Part shown: one piece after another, positions 34,142-43,961 of the stretch | Position numbering within the stretch: the stretch's first letter is position 1 | Layout of the letters: each line of letters opens with the position of its first letter | Origin: Yoonia sp. SS1-5 | GTDB lineage: Bacteria > Pseudomonadota > Alphaproteobacteria > Rhodobacterales > Rhodobacteraceae | Assembly: GCF_038443705.2 (NCBI RefSeq) | Contig: NZ_CP151767.2 | Span: 2,843,501 to 2,907,500 of the forward strand | Length of the DNA stretch: 64,000 nt | Direction: 5' to 3' | Program-made: the position numbers and the translations under genes | Notes under the pieces: generated by a model | The model's input: only the letters and a program-made list of their open reading frames with translations | Told to the model about the DNA's origin: nothing | The model's database searches: none

Positions 34142-35611
34142 ATGAAACTCAGTAATGCAACGCTGGCAAATTTGCCTGCGGGGATCGTGACACCGACCTA
34201 TGACCGGTCGGCGCTGTCAGCGGGGATCGTGCATATTGGTCTGGGCAATTTTCACCGCGCCCATCAGGCGTGGTATCTGCACAGATTGATGCAGCAGGGT
34301 AAGGCGCTTGATTGGGCCATTATCGGTGCCGGTGTCCGGGCAGGGGATGCCGCGATGCGTGATCGTCTGCTGGCGCAGGACTGCCTGACCACGTTGATCG
34401 AACTTGATCCCGCCGGCCGCTCGGCCGAGGTGACGGGCGCGATGATAGATTTTCTGCCGGTCGAGGAGGGCAACGCCGCATTGATCCGGGCGATGTCCGA
34501 TCCTGCCATCCGGATTGTCGCGCTGACAGTCACCGAAGGTGGCTATTATGTGGATGCCACCGGTGCGTTGGATCTTTCACATCCTGATATTCGGCACGAT
34601 GCGGCGAACCCCGACACGCCCCGCACCGCCTTTGGGGCGATGGTTGCGGCGCTGAAAATCCGCCGCGATGCCGGGCATGGCCCATTCACGGGTCAATGCT
34701 GTGACAACCTTCAGCATAATGGCGTCATTCTGCGCCAGACCGTTGTCGGGCTGGCCCGCCTCAGCGATGCTGATCTTGCTGACTGGATCGACGCAAACGC
34801 AACTTTCCCCAATGCCATGGTCGATTGTATCGTTCCGGCGACAGGCGAAAGTGAACTGGCGCTGGCCCGTGATCTGGGCGTTGATGATGCCGCACCGGTG
34901 ACCCATGAAAACTATCGCCAATGGGTGATCGAGGATGCATTTTGTGCCGGGCGCCCCCCGTGGGAGGATGCCGGCGCGACATTGACCGACGATGTGCATG
35001 CCTATGAGACCATGAAGATCCGCACCTTGAATGCAGGCCATCAGGTCCTGGCCAACGCGGGCGAGCTTTTGGGCGTTCCGACGATTGCGGCCTGTATGAG
35101 CGAGCCGCAGATCGCGGCCTTCTTCCGCAAGGTGCAGACGACTGAAATTATTCCCTATATCGACGCAGTACCCGAGGTGACACCGGCCGAATATCTGGCC
35201 TTGATCGAACGCCGCTTTGCCAACCCCGAGATACATGACACAACCCGTCGGGTCGCCTTTGACGGCAGTTCACGGCACCCGGGTTTTGTTCTGCCCATTC
35301 TGCGCGACGCGTTGGCGGCTGGTGGTCCGATTGAGGGCCTGGCCCTGACAGAAGCCCTGTGGTGCCGGATGTGTGCGGGTACCCGCGAGGATGGTTCGGA
35401 TATTGCCCCAAATGATCCGCACTGGGCTGATCTGACCGCTGCCGCGCAGACCGCCAAGGACAGGCCAGCTGCATGGCTCGAACAGGCACAGTTCTATGGT
35501 GATCTAGGCGAGAATACCGCGTTGGCGCAGGCCTTTGCCAAGTGGCTGAACCTGATCTGGGCCGATGGTAGCTGGCACGCGTTGCAGCACTATGCAGAAA
35601 CGGTCGGCTGA
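34142..35611 (+). CDS. mtlK: Mannitol 2-dehydrogenase
   Basis: Long-chain polyol dehydrogenase converting D-mannitol to D-fructose. The 489 residues include the nucleotide-binding GIVHIGLGNFHRAHQAWYLHRLM near 32, TVTEGGYYVD near 138, and the catalytic-region KIRTLNAGHQVLANAGELLG near 298 with the conserved lysine and histidine. The ATG at 34142 follows a very purine-rich GGGGAGGGG site; an in-frame ATG at 34100 lies inside the preceding gene. It is the last gene of the polyol operon and is convergent with crtC. The 160-base gap holds a weak six-pair hairpin near 35636. Confidence 0.95.
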   Translation: MKLSNATLANLPAGIVTPTYDRSALSAGIVHIGLGNFHRAHQAWYLHRLMQQGKALDWAIIGAGVRAGDAAMRDRLLAQDCLTTLIELDPAGRSAEVTGAMIDFLPVEEGNAALIRAMSDPAIRIVALTVTEGGYYVDATGALDLSHPDIRHDAANPDTPRTAFGAMVAALKIRRDAGHGPFTGQCCDNLQHNGVILRQTVVGLARLSDADLADWIDANATFPNAMVDCIVPATGESELALARDLGVDDAAPVTHENYRQWVIEDAFCAGRPPWEDAGATLTDDVHAYETMKIRTLNAGHQVLANAGELLGVPTIAACMSEPQIAAFFRKVQTTEIIPYIDAVPEVTPAEYLALIERRFANPEIHDTTRRVAFDGSSRHPGFVLPILRDALAAGGPIEGLALTEALWCRMCAGTREDGSDIAPNDPHWADLTAAAQTAKDRPAAWLEQAQFYGDLGENTALAQAFAKWLNLIWADGSWHALQHYAETVG

Positions 35612-35771
35612 CGGGCCGCAAGCCGCGGGGTCATTCTTGGGGAATATCCCAAGCATTGTATCGGGCTTGCTGCGGCGCCCTTCCCGGGGGGTGCGGTGAA
35701 AATCGGCGTAGGTTTCGCTGGGTTGGGCGGGCTAATCTGACGAATGTCCCCATCGGTACCATGCGTCAGTT

Positions 35772-36779
35772 CTAACGCCAGCCGCGCCTGCGCGGCACCC
35801 GAACGGCCAGCATCGGCTTGAGCAATGGCGACGCGAACCTGTCAAGATCAAGTGCCTCGTGAACCCCGGTAACGACCTCGCCATCCAGTTGGGTCCGGAC
35901 GGCTGACCGGGAATAGAAGGGCGCATCAAGCATATTGAGAACCTGTGTCGGTGTTGTGCCCGGGTCGGCACGGGTCTCGCGCTTGACTTGCCATAGTGAT
36001 CGTTTGAACCGGGTGCGTGGCGGGGCCTCTACAATCTGCGCATGGCCGCCCTTGTCAAAGGCAATCGCGGTATCAAGCGTCGTTCCATCGCGCCGCACGG
36101 CGTCATAAATGCAGGTCGCCCCGGTTTGTGTCGGGTATCGCCCCCATGTCCAAAAGCTGAAATCCTGTTCCAATGCGCGTGTGCCAAAATTGGCATCAAA
36201 ATAGCCGTGGCCGGACCACTGCCAGCCCTTGGCCTCCAGATCGACTTTGATATCTGCTGATGGGGCGAAGGGGCGCCAGATATGGGCGCCATCCGGGGTC
36301 AATGGCAGTTCGACATGGGTGATCGCATGCGGGCGTATGGTGATCTGGCCACGCACCCGGCTGATCAACGGGGGGCTTGCGATTTCGTTGATATCAATCA
36401 CCAGATCCGATCCGGTCCAGCGCATGCTGGAGGGGCCGACCTGAAACAGGTCGTCCGTTGTATGCAGCGCCTGTCTGCCCCGATCGGTCATGGTGAAACG
36501 CCCGCCCGGCCCATATGTGGCGACGTTGATGCAGCAATGATTGGCCGGATCGCGCCTGCCGGACCACGCATACCAGGGTGAAAAGACCGACCCTATGAAC
36601 CCGATGACAGAGACCGCTTTGGTCCCGCAGTCGCTGATCCCATCGACATACCACCACGCGTATCCGTTTGGGGGGACGTCGATTGCAAAGCATGGTCCGT
36701 CATGATCGCCGCGGCCGCGTGCCGTGCGGAGAGGACTGCCATCGGCACCCCCGCCCCCGGATGCGTGCCGCCCCCGCAC
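35772..36779 (-). CDS. crtC: Hydroxyneurosporene synthase / carotenoid 1,2-hydratase CrtC
   Basis: Adds water to the 1,2 double bond of neurosporene or lycopene in the spheroidene pathway. Family landmarks are NGYAWWYVDGISDCGTKAV, FIGSVFSPWYAWSGRRDPANHCC and HGYFDANFGTRALEQDFSFWTWGRY. The start is unresolved. There is no ATG near the conserved N-terminus, and the nearest usable start is GTG at 36779, well inside the crtD reading frame. The frame remains open to an ATG at 36983, but those codons read as crtD's antiphase. Either way crtC overlaps the 3' end of crtD by well over 100 bases. The overlap may be general in this clade. Confidence 0.9.
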   Translation of the reverse strand: MRGRHASGGGGADGSPLRTARGRGDHDGPCFAIDVPPNGYAWWYVDGISDCGTKAVSVIGFIGSVFSPWYAWSGRRDPANHCCINVATYGPGGRFTMTDRGRQALHTTDDLFQVGPSSMRWTGSDLVIDINEIASPPLISRVRGQITIRPHAITHVELPLTPDGAHIWRPFAPSADIKVDLEAKGWQWSGHGYFDANFGTRALEQDFSFWTWGRYPTQTGATCIYDAVRRDGTTLDTAIAFDKGGHAQIVEAPPRTRFKRSLWQVKRETRADPGTTPTQVLNMLDAPFYSRSAVRTQLDGEVVTGVHEALDLDRFASPLLKPMLAVRVPRRRGWR

Positions 36780-38155
36780 AGATACAGACCCGGGATCGCC
36801 GTGCGTGCTGTTGGTCGCTTGAACGCCGCCGTCAGGCCGTGCGGGCTGCGCCCGTAAAGCGAACCTTGGCTGGCTGGAAACAGCGCGTCGAACCCGTGTG
36901 GCGTCGTCAATGTCTGAGGGCCGGGGACCGGATCGAAGGTCAGTCCGAAATCCTTGAACCGGTTGAATATCACTGTCTGACATAGGGTTTTTTCCTTTTC
37001 CGGATCGCGAGGAATGGGCGGCGCGTTCATGATCACTTCGAACCGCTGCATGGCTGTCGGATCAACCTGCCCGTGGTCCTGCGCGCAAAGATACAGCGTG
37101 GCGTCATTGGGCATGCCGCCTTCGGCAATGGTTGTAAATTCCGCCTTCGGGTTCTGGGCGAAAAAGACGGTGTGATGCGCCAGATCAACGCCCTTGGGCG
37201 CCGCGGCAAACGCATAGACATAGGCCGACAGGCTGCGCGGCTCGGTTGCGTCATGACTGACGACTTCTTTGGGGGCTTCGCCCAAAAGGCCCGTGGCCAA
37301 TGCGCGCGGATCCCCGTTGAACAGCACGATATCGGCCGGGTAATGTCGCGCGGCGGTCTGCACGCCGGTAATCCGGCCCTGTTGCCGGGTGATCCGGGTG
37401 ACCTTGGTGCCATAGCGGAATTCTGCGCCATGCGCCTTTGCGCGCGAGGCGATGGTGGCCGCAAGCCGGCTCATCCCGCCATCGACTGTCCAGACGCCCT
37501 TGGCCTCTGCCTGCCATATCAATGCAAGCAAGGCGGGCGCGGCATAGGGCGATCCGCCGACATAGGTCGCATAGCGGCCAAATAGCTGCGCCAGCCGGGG
37601 TTCCGAGAATGCGGATTTCAACATCCCGGCCAGTGTTTTGTGGGGGGCCATATCCCAGATCAGCTTGGGGTTTTTCAAAACGCTCCGCGTCACCGCCTTT
37701 TGATCCGGCGCGGGAGTTTGCATCATCGGCGCATCAAACCCATCAAAAAGCCGCGCCGCCCGTGCGGAAAAAGCGGCAAACTGTTTTGCGGCCTTCGCCC
37801 CAAAGGCCCTGTCTACATTTGCAATATTCTCGTCCGCGTCGACTGTCAGATCCAGCTTGGTGCCGTCCAACCAATAGTGCCGGGCTAGAACATGCAGTGG
37901 GGTCAGCGCGATATGATTGTCCAATCGTTCGCCAACATCCGCAAACAGGCTTTCGAACACCGGCAGCATCGTCAGTACGGTGGGGCCTGCATCAACTGGC
38001 CCGCATTCCGATGGCAGCGTCCGCATTTTGCCGCCCGGTTCGTCGTGCATATCAAGGACGGTGACCTTGCAGCCTCGATGGCTTAACCGCAGCGCAGCGG
38101 CCAACCCGGCGATCCCCGCACCGACAATGATAATTTCAGGAGCATTGCCGCTCAT
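36593..38155 (-). CDS. crtD: Hydroxyneurosporene/methoxyneurosporene desaturase CrtD
   Basis: FAD-dependent desaturase of the spheroidene pathway. The 520 residues begin MSGNAPEIIIVGAGIAGLAAALRLSHRGCKVTVLD, a canonical dinucleotide-binding start. They continue with MRTLPSECGPVDAGPTVLTMLPVFESLF near 50-75 and end near LYLCGGGTHPGAGVPMAVLSARHAAAAI, followed by a serine/threonine-rich tail that lies over the crtC N-terminus. ATG 38155 is used; the frame is open further upstream into the PpsR sites but lacks family sequence there. It is transcribed divergently from crtE under shared operators. Confidence 0.94.
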   Translation of the reverse strand: MSGNAPEIIIVGAGIAGLAAALRLSHRGCKVTVLDMHDEPGGKMRTLPSECGPVDAGPTVLTMLPVFESLFADVGERLDNHIALTPLHVLARHYWLDGTKLDLTVDADENIANVDRAFGAKAAKQFAAFSARAARLFDGFDAPMMQTPAPDQKAVTRSVLKNPKLIWDMAPHKTLAGMLKSAFSEPRLAQLFGRYATYVGGSPYAAPALLALIWQAEAKGVWTVDGGMSRLAATIASRAKAHGAEFRYGTKVTRITRQQGRITGVQTAARHYPADIVLFNGDPRALATGLLGEAPKEVVSHDATEPRSLSAYVYAFAAAPKGVDLAHHTVFFAQNPKAEFTTIAEGGMPNDATLYLCAQDHGQVDPTAMQRFEVIMNAPPIPRDPEKEKTLCQTVIFNRFKDFGLTFDPVPGPQTLTTPHGFDALFPASQGSLYGRSPHGLTAAFKRPTARTAIPGLYLCGGGTHPGAGVPMAVLSARHAAAAIMTDHALQSTSPQTDTRGGMSMGSATAGPKRSLSSGS

Positions 38156-38173
38156 CAGTCCCCATGACCCATG

Positions 38174-38217
38174 TGTTGGTTTTGATTTACATTGACACAT
38201 GTAAACTAAAATGGACA
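38174..38217. promoter_or_regulatory. Paired PpsR/CrtJ operators between crtD and crtE
   Basis: Two exact TGT-N12-ACA palindromes are present: TGTTGGTTTTGATTTACA (38174-38191) and TGTAAACTAAAATGGACA (38200-38217). They are exactly eight bases apart, the spacing described for cooperative CrtJ/PpsR binding. The spacer contains TTGACA, a fair -35 for crtE, so bound repressor would cover both divergent promoters. This is the redox and light repressor system of photosynthesis genes. Confidence 0.88.
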
Positions 38218-38243
38218 CTATGAAGTGACCTGTGGAGGCTATG

Positions 38244-39125
38244 ATGAAAATCTCCGACCGAATTGAAATGACGATGAATGCCGCGATCAGCAATGGTCAG
38301 GGTGGTATTGCGCCGGCCAAGCTTGCCGCGGCGTTGAACTATGCCGTCACGCCGGGGGGCGCTCGAATCAGGCCGACAATCCTGATGTCGGTTGCGATGG
38401 CCTGCGGCGATGATTGCCCCAAGCTGACAAATGCGGCTGGTATCGCGTTGGAGCTGATCCATTGCGCCAGCCTTGTGCATGATGACCTGCCCTGCTTTGA
38501 CGATGCTGATCTGCGCAGGGGAAAACCCGCGCTGCATCGTGCCTTTTCCGAACCGCTTGCGGTCTTGACGGGCGACAGCCTGATTGTGATGGCCTTTCAG
38601 GTTCTGGCTGCGGCGGCTGCGCATACACCCAACCGCGCCCTTCAATTGATCGAGATTCTGGGGATGCGTACTGGCATGCCCTATGGCATCTGTGCCGGGC
38701 AGGGTTGGGAAAGCGAAGATCAGATAGATCTATCCGCCTATCATCAGGCCAAGACCGGCGCGCTGTTTATCGCCGCCACGCAGATGGGCGCTGTTGCTGC
38801 GGGGCAAGAGGCGGAACCATGGGCCGAACTGGGCGCCCGGATTGGCGAGGCCTTTCAGGTTGCTGACGATCTGCGCGACGCGCTTTGTGACGAGGCAACA
38901 TTGGGCAAGCCTGCCGGTCAGGATGATCTGCACGGACGCCCGAATGCGGTTGCGTCCCTTGGTATTGCAGGCGCGGTTCAGCGGTTTGACGATATTCTGG
39001 GCGGTGCGATTTCGTCGATCCCCGCTTGCCCGGGCGAGGCTGCGCTGGCCCAGATGGTGCGCGCCTATGCCGATAAACTGGTGCCGGCCGGCGCGCGCAA
39101 GCGGCCAACTGTTCCGGGCGAATAA
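38244..39125 (+). CDS. crtE: Geranylgeranyl diphosphate synthase CrtE
   Basis: Makes GGPP, the common precursor of carotenoids and the bacteriochlorophyll tail. The 293 residues include PGGARIRPTILMSVAMACGDDC and the first aspartate-rich motif in ASLVHDDLPCFDDADLRRGKPALH near 78-100. AYHQAKTGALFIAATQMGAVAAG near 165 and the second motif QVADDLRDAL near 210 follow. ATG 38244 is preferred over 38241 because of its spacing from GGAGG at 38234. The stop overlaps the crtF ATG by one base. Confidence 0.95.
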   Translation: MKISDRIEMTMNAAISNGQGGIAPAKLAAALNYAVTPGGARIRPTILMSVAMACGDDCPKLTNAAGIALELIHCASLVHDDLPCFDDADLRRGKPALHRAFSEPLAVLTGDSLIVMAFQVLAAAAAHTPNRALQLIEILGMRTGMPYGICAGQGWESEDQIDLSAYHQAKTGALFIAATQMGAVAAGQEAEPWAELGARIGEAFQVADDLRDALCDEATLGKPAGQDDLHGRPNAVASLGIAGAVQRFDDILGGAISSIPACPGEAALAQMVRAYADKLVPAGARKRPTVPGE

Positions 39126-40273
39126 TGGCCGATGTTGGCCTTTCCACATCACCGGTAAGCCCATCGCAGCAAACCGTGCGCCGGGCCAGTTGGGTCACCC
39201 GTTTGGTGGCCAGCCCGCGATTTCAAAGCTGGGCTGCCCGCTTTCCGCTCACGCGGCGCATCGTGCGCCGGGAAGGCGACGCGATGTTCGATCTTGTCGC
39301 GGGCTTTTGCCATTCACAAATCCTGCAGGCGCTGGTCAAGCTGGGAATACCGGACATGTTGCGCACGGCGCAATTGGATGAAACCGCGCTGGCCCGCGCC
39401 GCCGCCGTGCCCCTGGCCAGAATGCGGGTGCTGCTGGCGGGTGGGGTTGCGATTGGTGTGTTGAAGCAGGGGCGGCATGGCGATTATGGCCTGACCGTCC
39501 GCGGGGCTGCCTTGGCGGGCGTGCCGGGTCTTGCTGGCATGATCGCCCATCATGATGTGCTTTATCGCGATCTTGCAGATCCGGTCGCCTTCTTCCGTGG
39601 CGAGGTCGAAACCGAGCTGGCCGCGTTTTGGCCCTATGTTTTTGGGGCCGGTGCTGCGGCAGATCCCGATGCCGCAGCGACCTATTCGCAATTGATGGCC
39701 GACAGCCAAACCCTTGTTGCTGCGGACACTCTTGCCTTGGCCGATTTTGGGCAGACGCGCAGTTTCATGGATGTCGGGGGTGGCACCGGTGCGTTTCTTG
39801 CGGCGGTGGGGCAGCAATATCCCGCCCTGGCGCTGACGCTGTTTGATCTGCCGGCGGTGGTTGATGCTGCACATGACCGATTCGATGCGCTGCGCATGGC
39901 GGACCGGCTGACTGTTCTCTCTGGCTCATTCCGTGACGATCCCTTGCCCGCCGGGCATGACATGATCAGTCTCGTTCGGGTGCTTTATGATCATGACGAT
40001 GCGACGGTTCTGTCCCTGCTCGGCGCCGTTTTCAAAGCACTTCCCGTCGGGGGTCGTCTGTTGGTGTCAGAGCCGATGACGGGGGGTGCAAGCCCCCAAA
40101 AGGCAGGTGACGCTTATTTTGCGCTGTATTGTCTGGCGATGCGTACCGGCAAGGCGCGGTCCCCGGCCGAGATCGCGGCGTTGATGGCCCAAGCCGGCTT
40201 TGCACAGATTTCGGCGCCGCGCAGCAGACGCCCATTCATTACCACAGTCCTGCAGGGTGTCAGGCAGAGTTGA
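39125..40273 (+). CDS. crtF: Hydroxyneurosporene O-methyltransferase CrtF
   Basis: SAM-dependent methylation of the tertiary hydroxyl introduced by CrtC. The 382 residues have an N-terminal dimerisation domain (FDLVAGFCHSQILQALVKLGIPDML), the SAM-binding FMDVGGGTGAFLAAVGQQYP near 215, and the C-terminal SLVRVLYDHDDATVLSLLGAVFKALPVGGRLLVSEPMTGG near 280-320, typical of small-molecule O-methyltransferases. It is coupled to crtE. The second pair of PpsR sites begins inside its last codons. Confidence 0.94.
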   Translation: MADVGLSTSPVSPSQQTVRRASWVTRLVASPRFQSWAARFPLTRRIVRREGDAMFDLVAGFCHSQILQALVKLGIPDMLRTAQLDETALARAAAVPLARMRVLLAGGVAIGVLKQGRHGDYGLTVRGAALAGVPGLAGMIAHHDVLYRDLADPVAFFRGEVETELAAFWPYVFGAGAAADPDAAATYSQLMADSQTLVAADTLALADFGQTRSFMDVGGGTGAFLAAVGQQYPALALTLFDLPAVVDAAHDRFDALRMADRLTVLSGSFRDDPLPAGHDMISLVRVLYDHDDATVLSLLGAVFKALPVGGRLLVSEPMTGGASPQKAGDAYFALYCLAMRTGKARSPAEIAALMAQAGFAQISAPRSRRPFITTVLQGVRQS

Positions 40274-40300
40274 CACATTCAATGTCCAAAACAATTGACA
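40258..40300. promoter_or_regulatory. Paired PpsR/CrtJ operators upstream of bchC
   Basis: TGTCAGGCAGAGTTGACA (40258-40275, overlapping the crtF end) and TGTCCAAAACAATTGACA (40283-40300) both fit TGT-N12-ACA exactly. They are seven bases apart rather than eight. Each right half contains TTGACA, so the downstream one overlaps the likely bchC -35. Confidence 0.85.
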
Positions 40301-40322
40301 CTCGGCGACGTAAAGCTAGACT
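40295..40322 (+). promoter_or_regulatory. Putative bchC promoter
   Basis: TTGACA (40295-40300) and TAGACT (40317-40322) are separated by 16 bases, with the -35 lying inside the second PpsR palindrome. Repression by occlusion would follow naturally. Confidence 0.55.
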
Positions 40323-40387
40323 GACACTCAGATAATGCGCCGCGTGCGAGTCTTGGGCAAAGACGCGCGCGGCAGGTGGGAGACGTT

Positions 40388-41326
40388 TTGGAAAGCAAAG
40401 CGGTCATACTTTCAGCGCCGGGCGACCTGACGCTAGACGCGGTGCCGATAACGCCGCCGGGCCATGATGATATTGTGGTCAAGACGCGGCATACCGGCAT
40501 TTCGACGGGCACCGAGAAGCTGTTCTGGTCCGGCGAGATGCCCCCGTTCCCCGGTATGGGTTACCCGCTTGTCCCCGGATATGAGGCCGCAGGCGAAGTG
40601 GTCGAGGCGGGTTCTGATACCGGGTTCAAAGTTGGCGAACATGTCTTTGTGCCGGGGGCGAGCTGCTATCAGGGGGCATTTGGCCTTTTTGGTGCGGCCG
40701 CAGGTACGCTTGTGACGAAGGCTGATCGCGTGACCCGCATTGATCGCGGTTTTGGTGCAGCCGGTGCCTTGCTTGCGCTTGCTGCAACCGCGCGGCACGC
40801 AATGGCCGGGCCGAACAAGGCCGTGCCGGATTTGATTGTGGGGCATGGCGTATTGGGCCGCTTGCTGGCCCGCCTGACCGTGGCCGCCGGGGCGCCGCCC
40901 CCGACCGTCTGGGAGATCAATTCGGACCGGATGGCCGGTGCGCAGGGCTATGAGGTAATTGCACCGGATGCCGATACGCGCCGCGACTACATGTCTGTTT
41001 ATGACGCGTCGGGCAGGGGTGACCTGCTGAATGATCTTATAGGTCGTATCGCCAAGGGGGGTGAGGTTGTACTGGCCGGGTTCTACACCGCGCCGCTGCA
41101 ATTCGCCTTTCCGCCCGCTTTCATGAAGGAAGCACGCTTGCGGATCAGCGCCGAATGGGCTGCTGACGATATGACCGCCACGCGCGCCCTGGTCGAGGCA
41201 GGCACGCTGGAACTGGCCGATCTGATTACGCATCAGCGGCCATCGACCGCCGCGAAGGACGCTTACCAGACAGCATTCACGGATCAGGCTTGTCTGAAAA
41301 TGATTTTGAATTGGGGTGCTGCATGA
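40388..41326 (+). CDS. bchC: Bacteriochlorophyllide dehydrogenase BchC
   Basis: Oxidises the 3-hydroxyethyl side chain to the 3-acetyl group of bacteriochlorophyllide a. The product starts [49 protein letters not shown], as in other BchC proteins of the medium-chain dehydrogenase family. TTG 40388 is chosen because GGGAG lies five bases before it and the family begins there. GTG 40376 would add four residues. The stop overlaps bchX (ATGA). Confidence 0.94.
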   Translation: MESKAVILSAPGDLTLDAVPITPPGHDDIVVKTRHTGISTGTEKLFWSGEMPPFPGMGYPLVPGYEAAGEVVEAGSDTGFKVGEHVFVPGASCYQGAFGLFGAAAGTLVTKADRVTRIDRGFGAAGALLALAATARHAMAGPNKAVPDLIVGHGVLGRLLARLTVAAGAPPPTVWEINSDRMAGAQGYEVIAPDADTRRDYMSVYDASGRGDLLNDLIGRIAKGGEVVLAGFYTAPLQFAFPPAFMKEARLRISAEWAADDMTATRALVEAGTLELADLITHQRPSTAAKDAYQTAFTDQACLKMILNWGAA

Positions 41327-42327
41327 AAGACGAAATACCAAATCTGAAGGATTTCGATCAGCGCCTGCGAGATGAAGCAGCCGAAGAGCCCAATCTGGAA
41401 GTCCCGCAAGGAGAGCCCACCTCCAAAACGCAAATCATCGCGATTTACGGCAAAGGCGGTATCGGCAAATCATTCACGCTGGCAAATCTCAGCCACATGA
41501 TGGCCGAAATGGGCAAGCGGGTTTTGCTGATTGGCTGCGACCCGAAGTCTGACACAACCAGCCTTTTGTTCGGCGGCAAGGCCTGTCCAACGATCATCGA
41601 AACCTCTGCCAAGAAAAAGCTTGCTGGCGAAGAGGTCGCCATCGGCGATGTCTGCTTCAAGCGCGGCGGGGTCTTCGCGATGGAGCTTGGCGGGCCTGAA
41701 GTTGGCCGGGGTTGTGGTGGGCGTGGGATCATCCACGGCTTTGAATTGCTTGAAAAGTTGGGATTTCATGATTGGGACTTTGACTATGTCCTGCTCGACT
41801 TTCTGGGTGATGTGGTGTGCGGAGGTTTTGGCCTGCCCATTGCCCGGGACATGGCTCAAAAGGTAATCTTGGTGGGATCAAATGACCTGCAGTCGCTTTA
41901 TGTTGCTAACAATGTCTGCTCAGCAGTCGAATACTTCCGAAAGCTTGGTGGTAATGTTGGGGTGGCCGGGCTTGTCATCAACAAGGATGACGGAACCGGA
42001 GAGGCGCAAGCCTTCGCCAAGGCAGTTGATATTCCTGTCCTTGCTGCAATTCCACAAGATGACGATCTAAGGAAAAAATCGGCGAACTATCAGATTGTCG
42101 GCACCCATGAGAGCAAATGGGGTCCGATGTTCGAAGGCCTGGCCGAGGCCGTCGGTCTTGCGCCACCCGTGCGCCCCACCCCGCTTGATCAGGATGGGTT
42201 GCTGGGCCTGTTTGATGCCAAGGATACCGGCGGCGACTATCAACTGGTGCCTGCGACCGATGTCGATATGCGCGGCAAGAATGCCAAGCCCAAAGAGTCG
42301 TTGGAGGTCATCTATGACGACGCCTGA
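41323..42327 (+). CDS. bchX: Chlorophyllide reductase iron protein BchX
   Basis: Nitrogenase-Fe-protein-like ATPase that passes electrons to the BchYZ component. The 334 residues contain the P-loop [20 protein letters not shown] near 43 and [18 protein letters not shown]. The two Fe-S ligands lie in [14 protein letters not shown] and [12 protein letters not shown]. The C-terminal tail after residue 285 is the BchX-specific extension. Translationally coupled to bchC and overlaps the start of bchY by 14 bases. Confidence 0.96.
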   Translation: MKDEIPNLKDFDQRLRDEAAEEPNLEVPQGEPTSKTQIIAIYGKGGIGKSFTLANLSHMMAEMGKRVLLIGCDPKSDTTSLLFGGKACPTIIETSAKKKLAGEEVAIGDVCFKRGGVFAMELGGPEVGRGCGGRGIIHGFELLEKLGFHDWDFDYVLLDFLGDVVCGGFGLPIARDMAQKVILVGSNDLQSLYVANNVCSAVEYFRKLGGNVGVAGLVINKDDGTGEAQAFAKAVDIPVLAAIPQDDDLRKKSANYQIVGTHESKWGPMFEGLAEAVGLAPPVRPTPLDQDGLLGLFDAKDTGGDYQLVPATDVDMRGKNAKPKESLEVIYDDA

Positions 42328-43906
42328 GGCGCAGGGATATGAAGTCGGCTATGATGAGGCTGGCAATGTCCAGATCATCGAAGGTGAGGCAAGGGCCGAG
42401 GTCCCGGATCAAGTCCGGGACGCAGTTGCGCTTGAAGGTGGCTGTACTGCAGGTGCGGCCACGATGGAAGCAGCGGCCCGGTCCGCTGGCAAATCCGACA
42501 TCTTAGACCAATACGCCAAGGACTATCCGCAAGGCCCCCATGACCAGCCACAATCCATGTGCCCGGCATTTGGGTCTTTGCGCGTGGGCCTGCGCATGAA
42601 GCGTGTGGCGACAGTTCTCTCTGGCTCTGCCTGCTGTGTGTATGGCCTGACTTTCGTGTCTCACTTCTACGGCGCGCGTCGGTCGGTTGGCTATGTGCCG
42701 TTCAATTCCGAAACCTTGGTCACCGGCAAGCTGTTCGAGGATATCCGCGAAAGCGTGCACGATATGGCTGATCCTGATCGCTATGACGCGATTGTGGTGA
42801 CAAATCTTTGCGTGCCGACGGCGTCCGGTGTGCCACTGCGGTTGCTGCCAAAGGAAATCAACGGCGTGCGCATCGTCGGCATTGATGTGCCCGGCTTTGG
42901 TATTCCAACCCATGCTGAGGCCAAGGATGTGCTGGCCGGTGCGATGCTGGCCTATGCCCGCGAAGAGGTCGCTGCCGGGCCGGTGCAAGCCCCTGTTGGT
43001 GGCAAGTCGGATCGTCCGACAGTCGCGTTGCTGGGCGAGATGTTCCCCGCCGATCCGATGATGATCGGCGCGATGCTAGCCCCGATGGGTCTGGCTGCTG
43101 GTCCTGTGGTGCCAACACGTGAATGGCGCGAACTTTATGCTGCTTTGGATTGTAGCGCTGTTGCCGCGATTCATCCGTTTTACACCGCCTCCATTCGTGA
43201 ATTCGAAGCAGCGGGTCGCCCCATCGTTGGGTCCGCCCCGGTTGGATACGATGGCACGGCTGATTGGCTGGCGGGGATTGGTGACGCCTTTGGAATTGCC
43301 AAGGACCAGATCGCGGCGGCTCAAAACGCATTTTTGCCAGCAATCAAGGGTGCATTTGCCGGGGCCGGGATCGATGGCACAGTGACGCTGTCCGGTTACG
43401 AGGGGTCAGAACTGCTCGTCGCGCGCTTGCTGATCGAAAGCGGCGCGGATGTGCCTTATGTGGGCACGGCTTGCCCCAAAACGCCTTGGTCTGCCGCAGA
43501 TGCCGAATGGTTAGCCGCAAAAGGTGTGAAGGTGGTCTATCGCGCGTCGCTTGAGGATGATCTGGCGGCTGTTGATGCGATCAAGCCTGACTTGGCAATT
43601 GGCACAACCCCGGTTGTGCAGCACGCGAAAGAGGCGGGGATCCCGGCGCTCTACTTTACGAATTTGATTTCGGCACGGCCACTCATGGGGCCAGCGGGGG
43701 CTGGTTCGTTGGCCCAGGTCGTGAATGCGGCCATTGGGGGCAAAGCCAAGATGGACAAGATGCGCGCCTTCTTTGAAGGCGTTGGGCGTGAAGACACAGC
43801 AGGTGTGTGGGAGGGGGCACCGAATTTGCGCCCTGACTACCGCGCGCAGCACCAAAAGAAGCTCGACAAGATGGCACGCGCCGCAAAGGCGGAGCAGATG
43901 ATATGA
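42314..43906 (+). CDS. bchY: Chlorophyllide reductase subunit BchY
   Basis: Catalytic subunit (NifD-like) of chlorophyllide reductase, which saturates ring B. The 530 residues start [17 protein letters not shown], with TTGGAGGT placed upstream. Cluster-region cysteines are seen in [48 protein letters not shown] and [12 protein letters not shown]. Its stop lies within the first palindrome of twin-palindrome copy B, so the end of the gene and the repeat are one sequence. Confidence 0.96.
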   Translation: MTTPEAQGYEVGYDEAGNVQIIEGEARAEVPDQVRDAVALEGGCTAGAATMEAAARSAGKSDILDQYAKDYPQGPHDQPQSMCPAFGSLRVGLRMKRVATVLSGSACCVYGLTFVSHFYGARRSVGYVPFNSETLVTGKLFEDIRESVHDMADPDRYDAIVVTNLCVPTASGVPLRLLPKEINGVRIVGIDVPGFGIPTHAEAKDVLAGAMLAYAREEVAAGPVQAPVGGKSDRPTVALLGEMFPADPMMIGAMLAPMGLAAGPVVPTREWRELYAALDCSAVAAIHPFYTASIREFEAAGRPIVGSAPVGYDGTADWLAGIGDAFGIAKDQIAAAQNAFLPAIKGAFAGAGIDGTVTLSGYEGSELLVARLLIESGADVPYVGTACPKTPWSAADAEWLAAKGVKVVYRASLEDDLAAVDAIKPDLAIGTTPVVQHAKEAGIPALYFTNLISARPLMGPAGAGSLAQVVNAAIGGKAKMDKMRAFFEGVGREDTAGVWEGAPNLRPDYRAQHQKKLDKMARAAKAEQMI

Positions 43907-43961
43907 AGAATTTTGGCCAAAATTCTTCCGCTGGGAAAAATCTTCGTCACGAAGATTTTTC
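43905..43961. repeat. Twin-palindrome repeat, copy B (bchY-bchZ gap)
   Basis: Hairpin 1 (43905-43928) is a perfect 24-base palindrome with arm GAAGAATTTTGG. Hairpin 2 (43935-43961) has arms GAAAAATCTTCG and CGAAGATTTTTC around TCA. The six-base spacing between hairpins equals that in copy A. Hairpin 2 keeps the copy A core TCTTCG TCA CGAAGA, while the outer six pairs differ by compensatory changes. The arms of hairpins 1 and 2 resemble each other (GAAGAATTTT against GAAGATTTTT), allowing alternative pairing. A strong AGGAGG follows at 43971 for bchZ. Confidence 0.8.

Noticed and set aside
36779..36983. N-terminal extension of crtC back to the ATG at 36983
   Set aside because: These codons encode Arg/Ser/Gly-rich sequence unlike CrtC and lie in antiphase with conserved crtD codons. 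The true start is uncertain but unlikely this far upstream.
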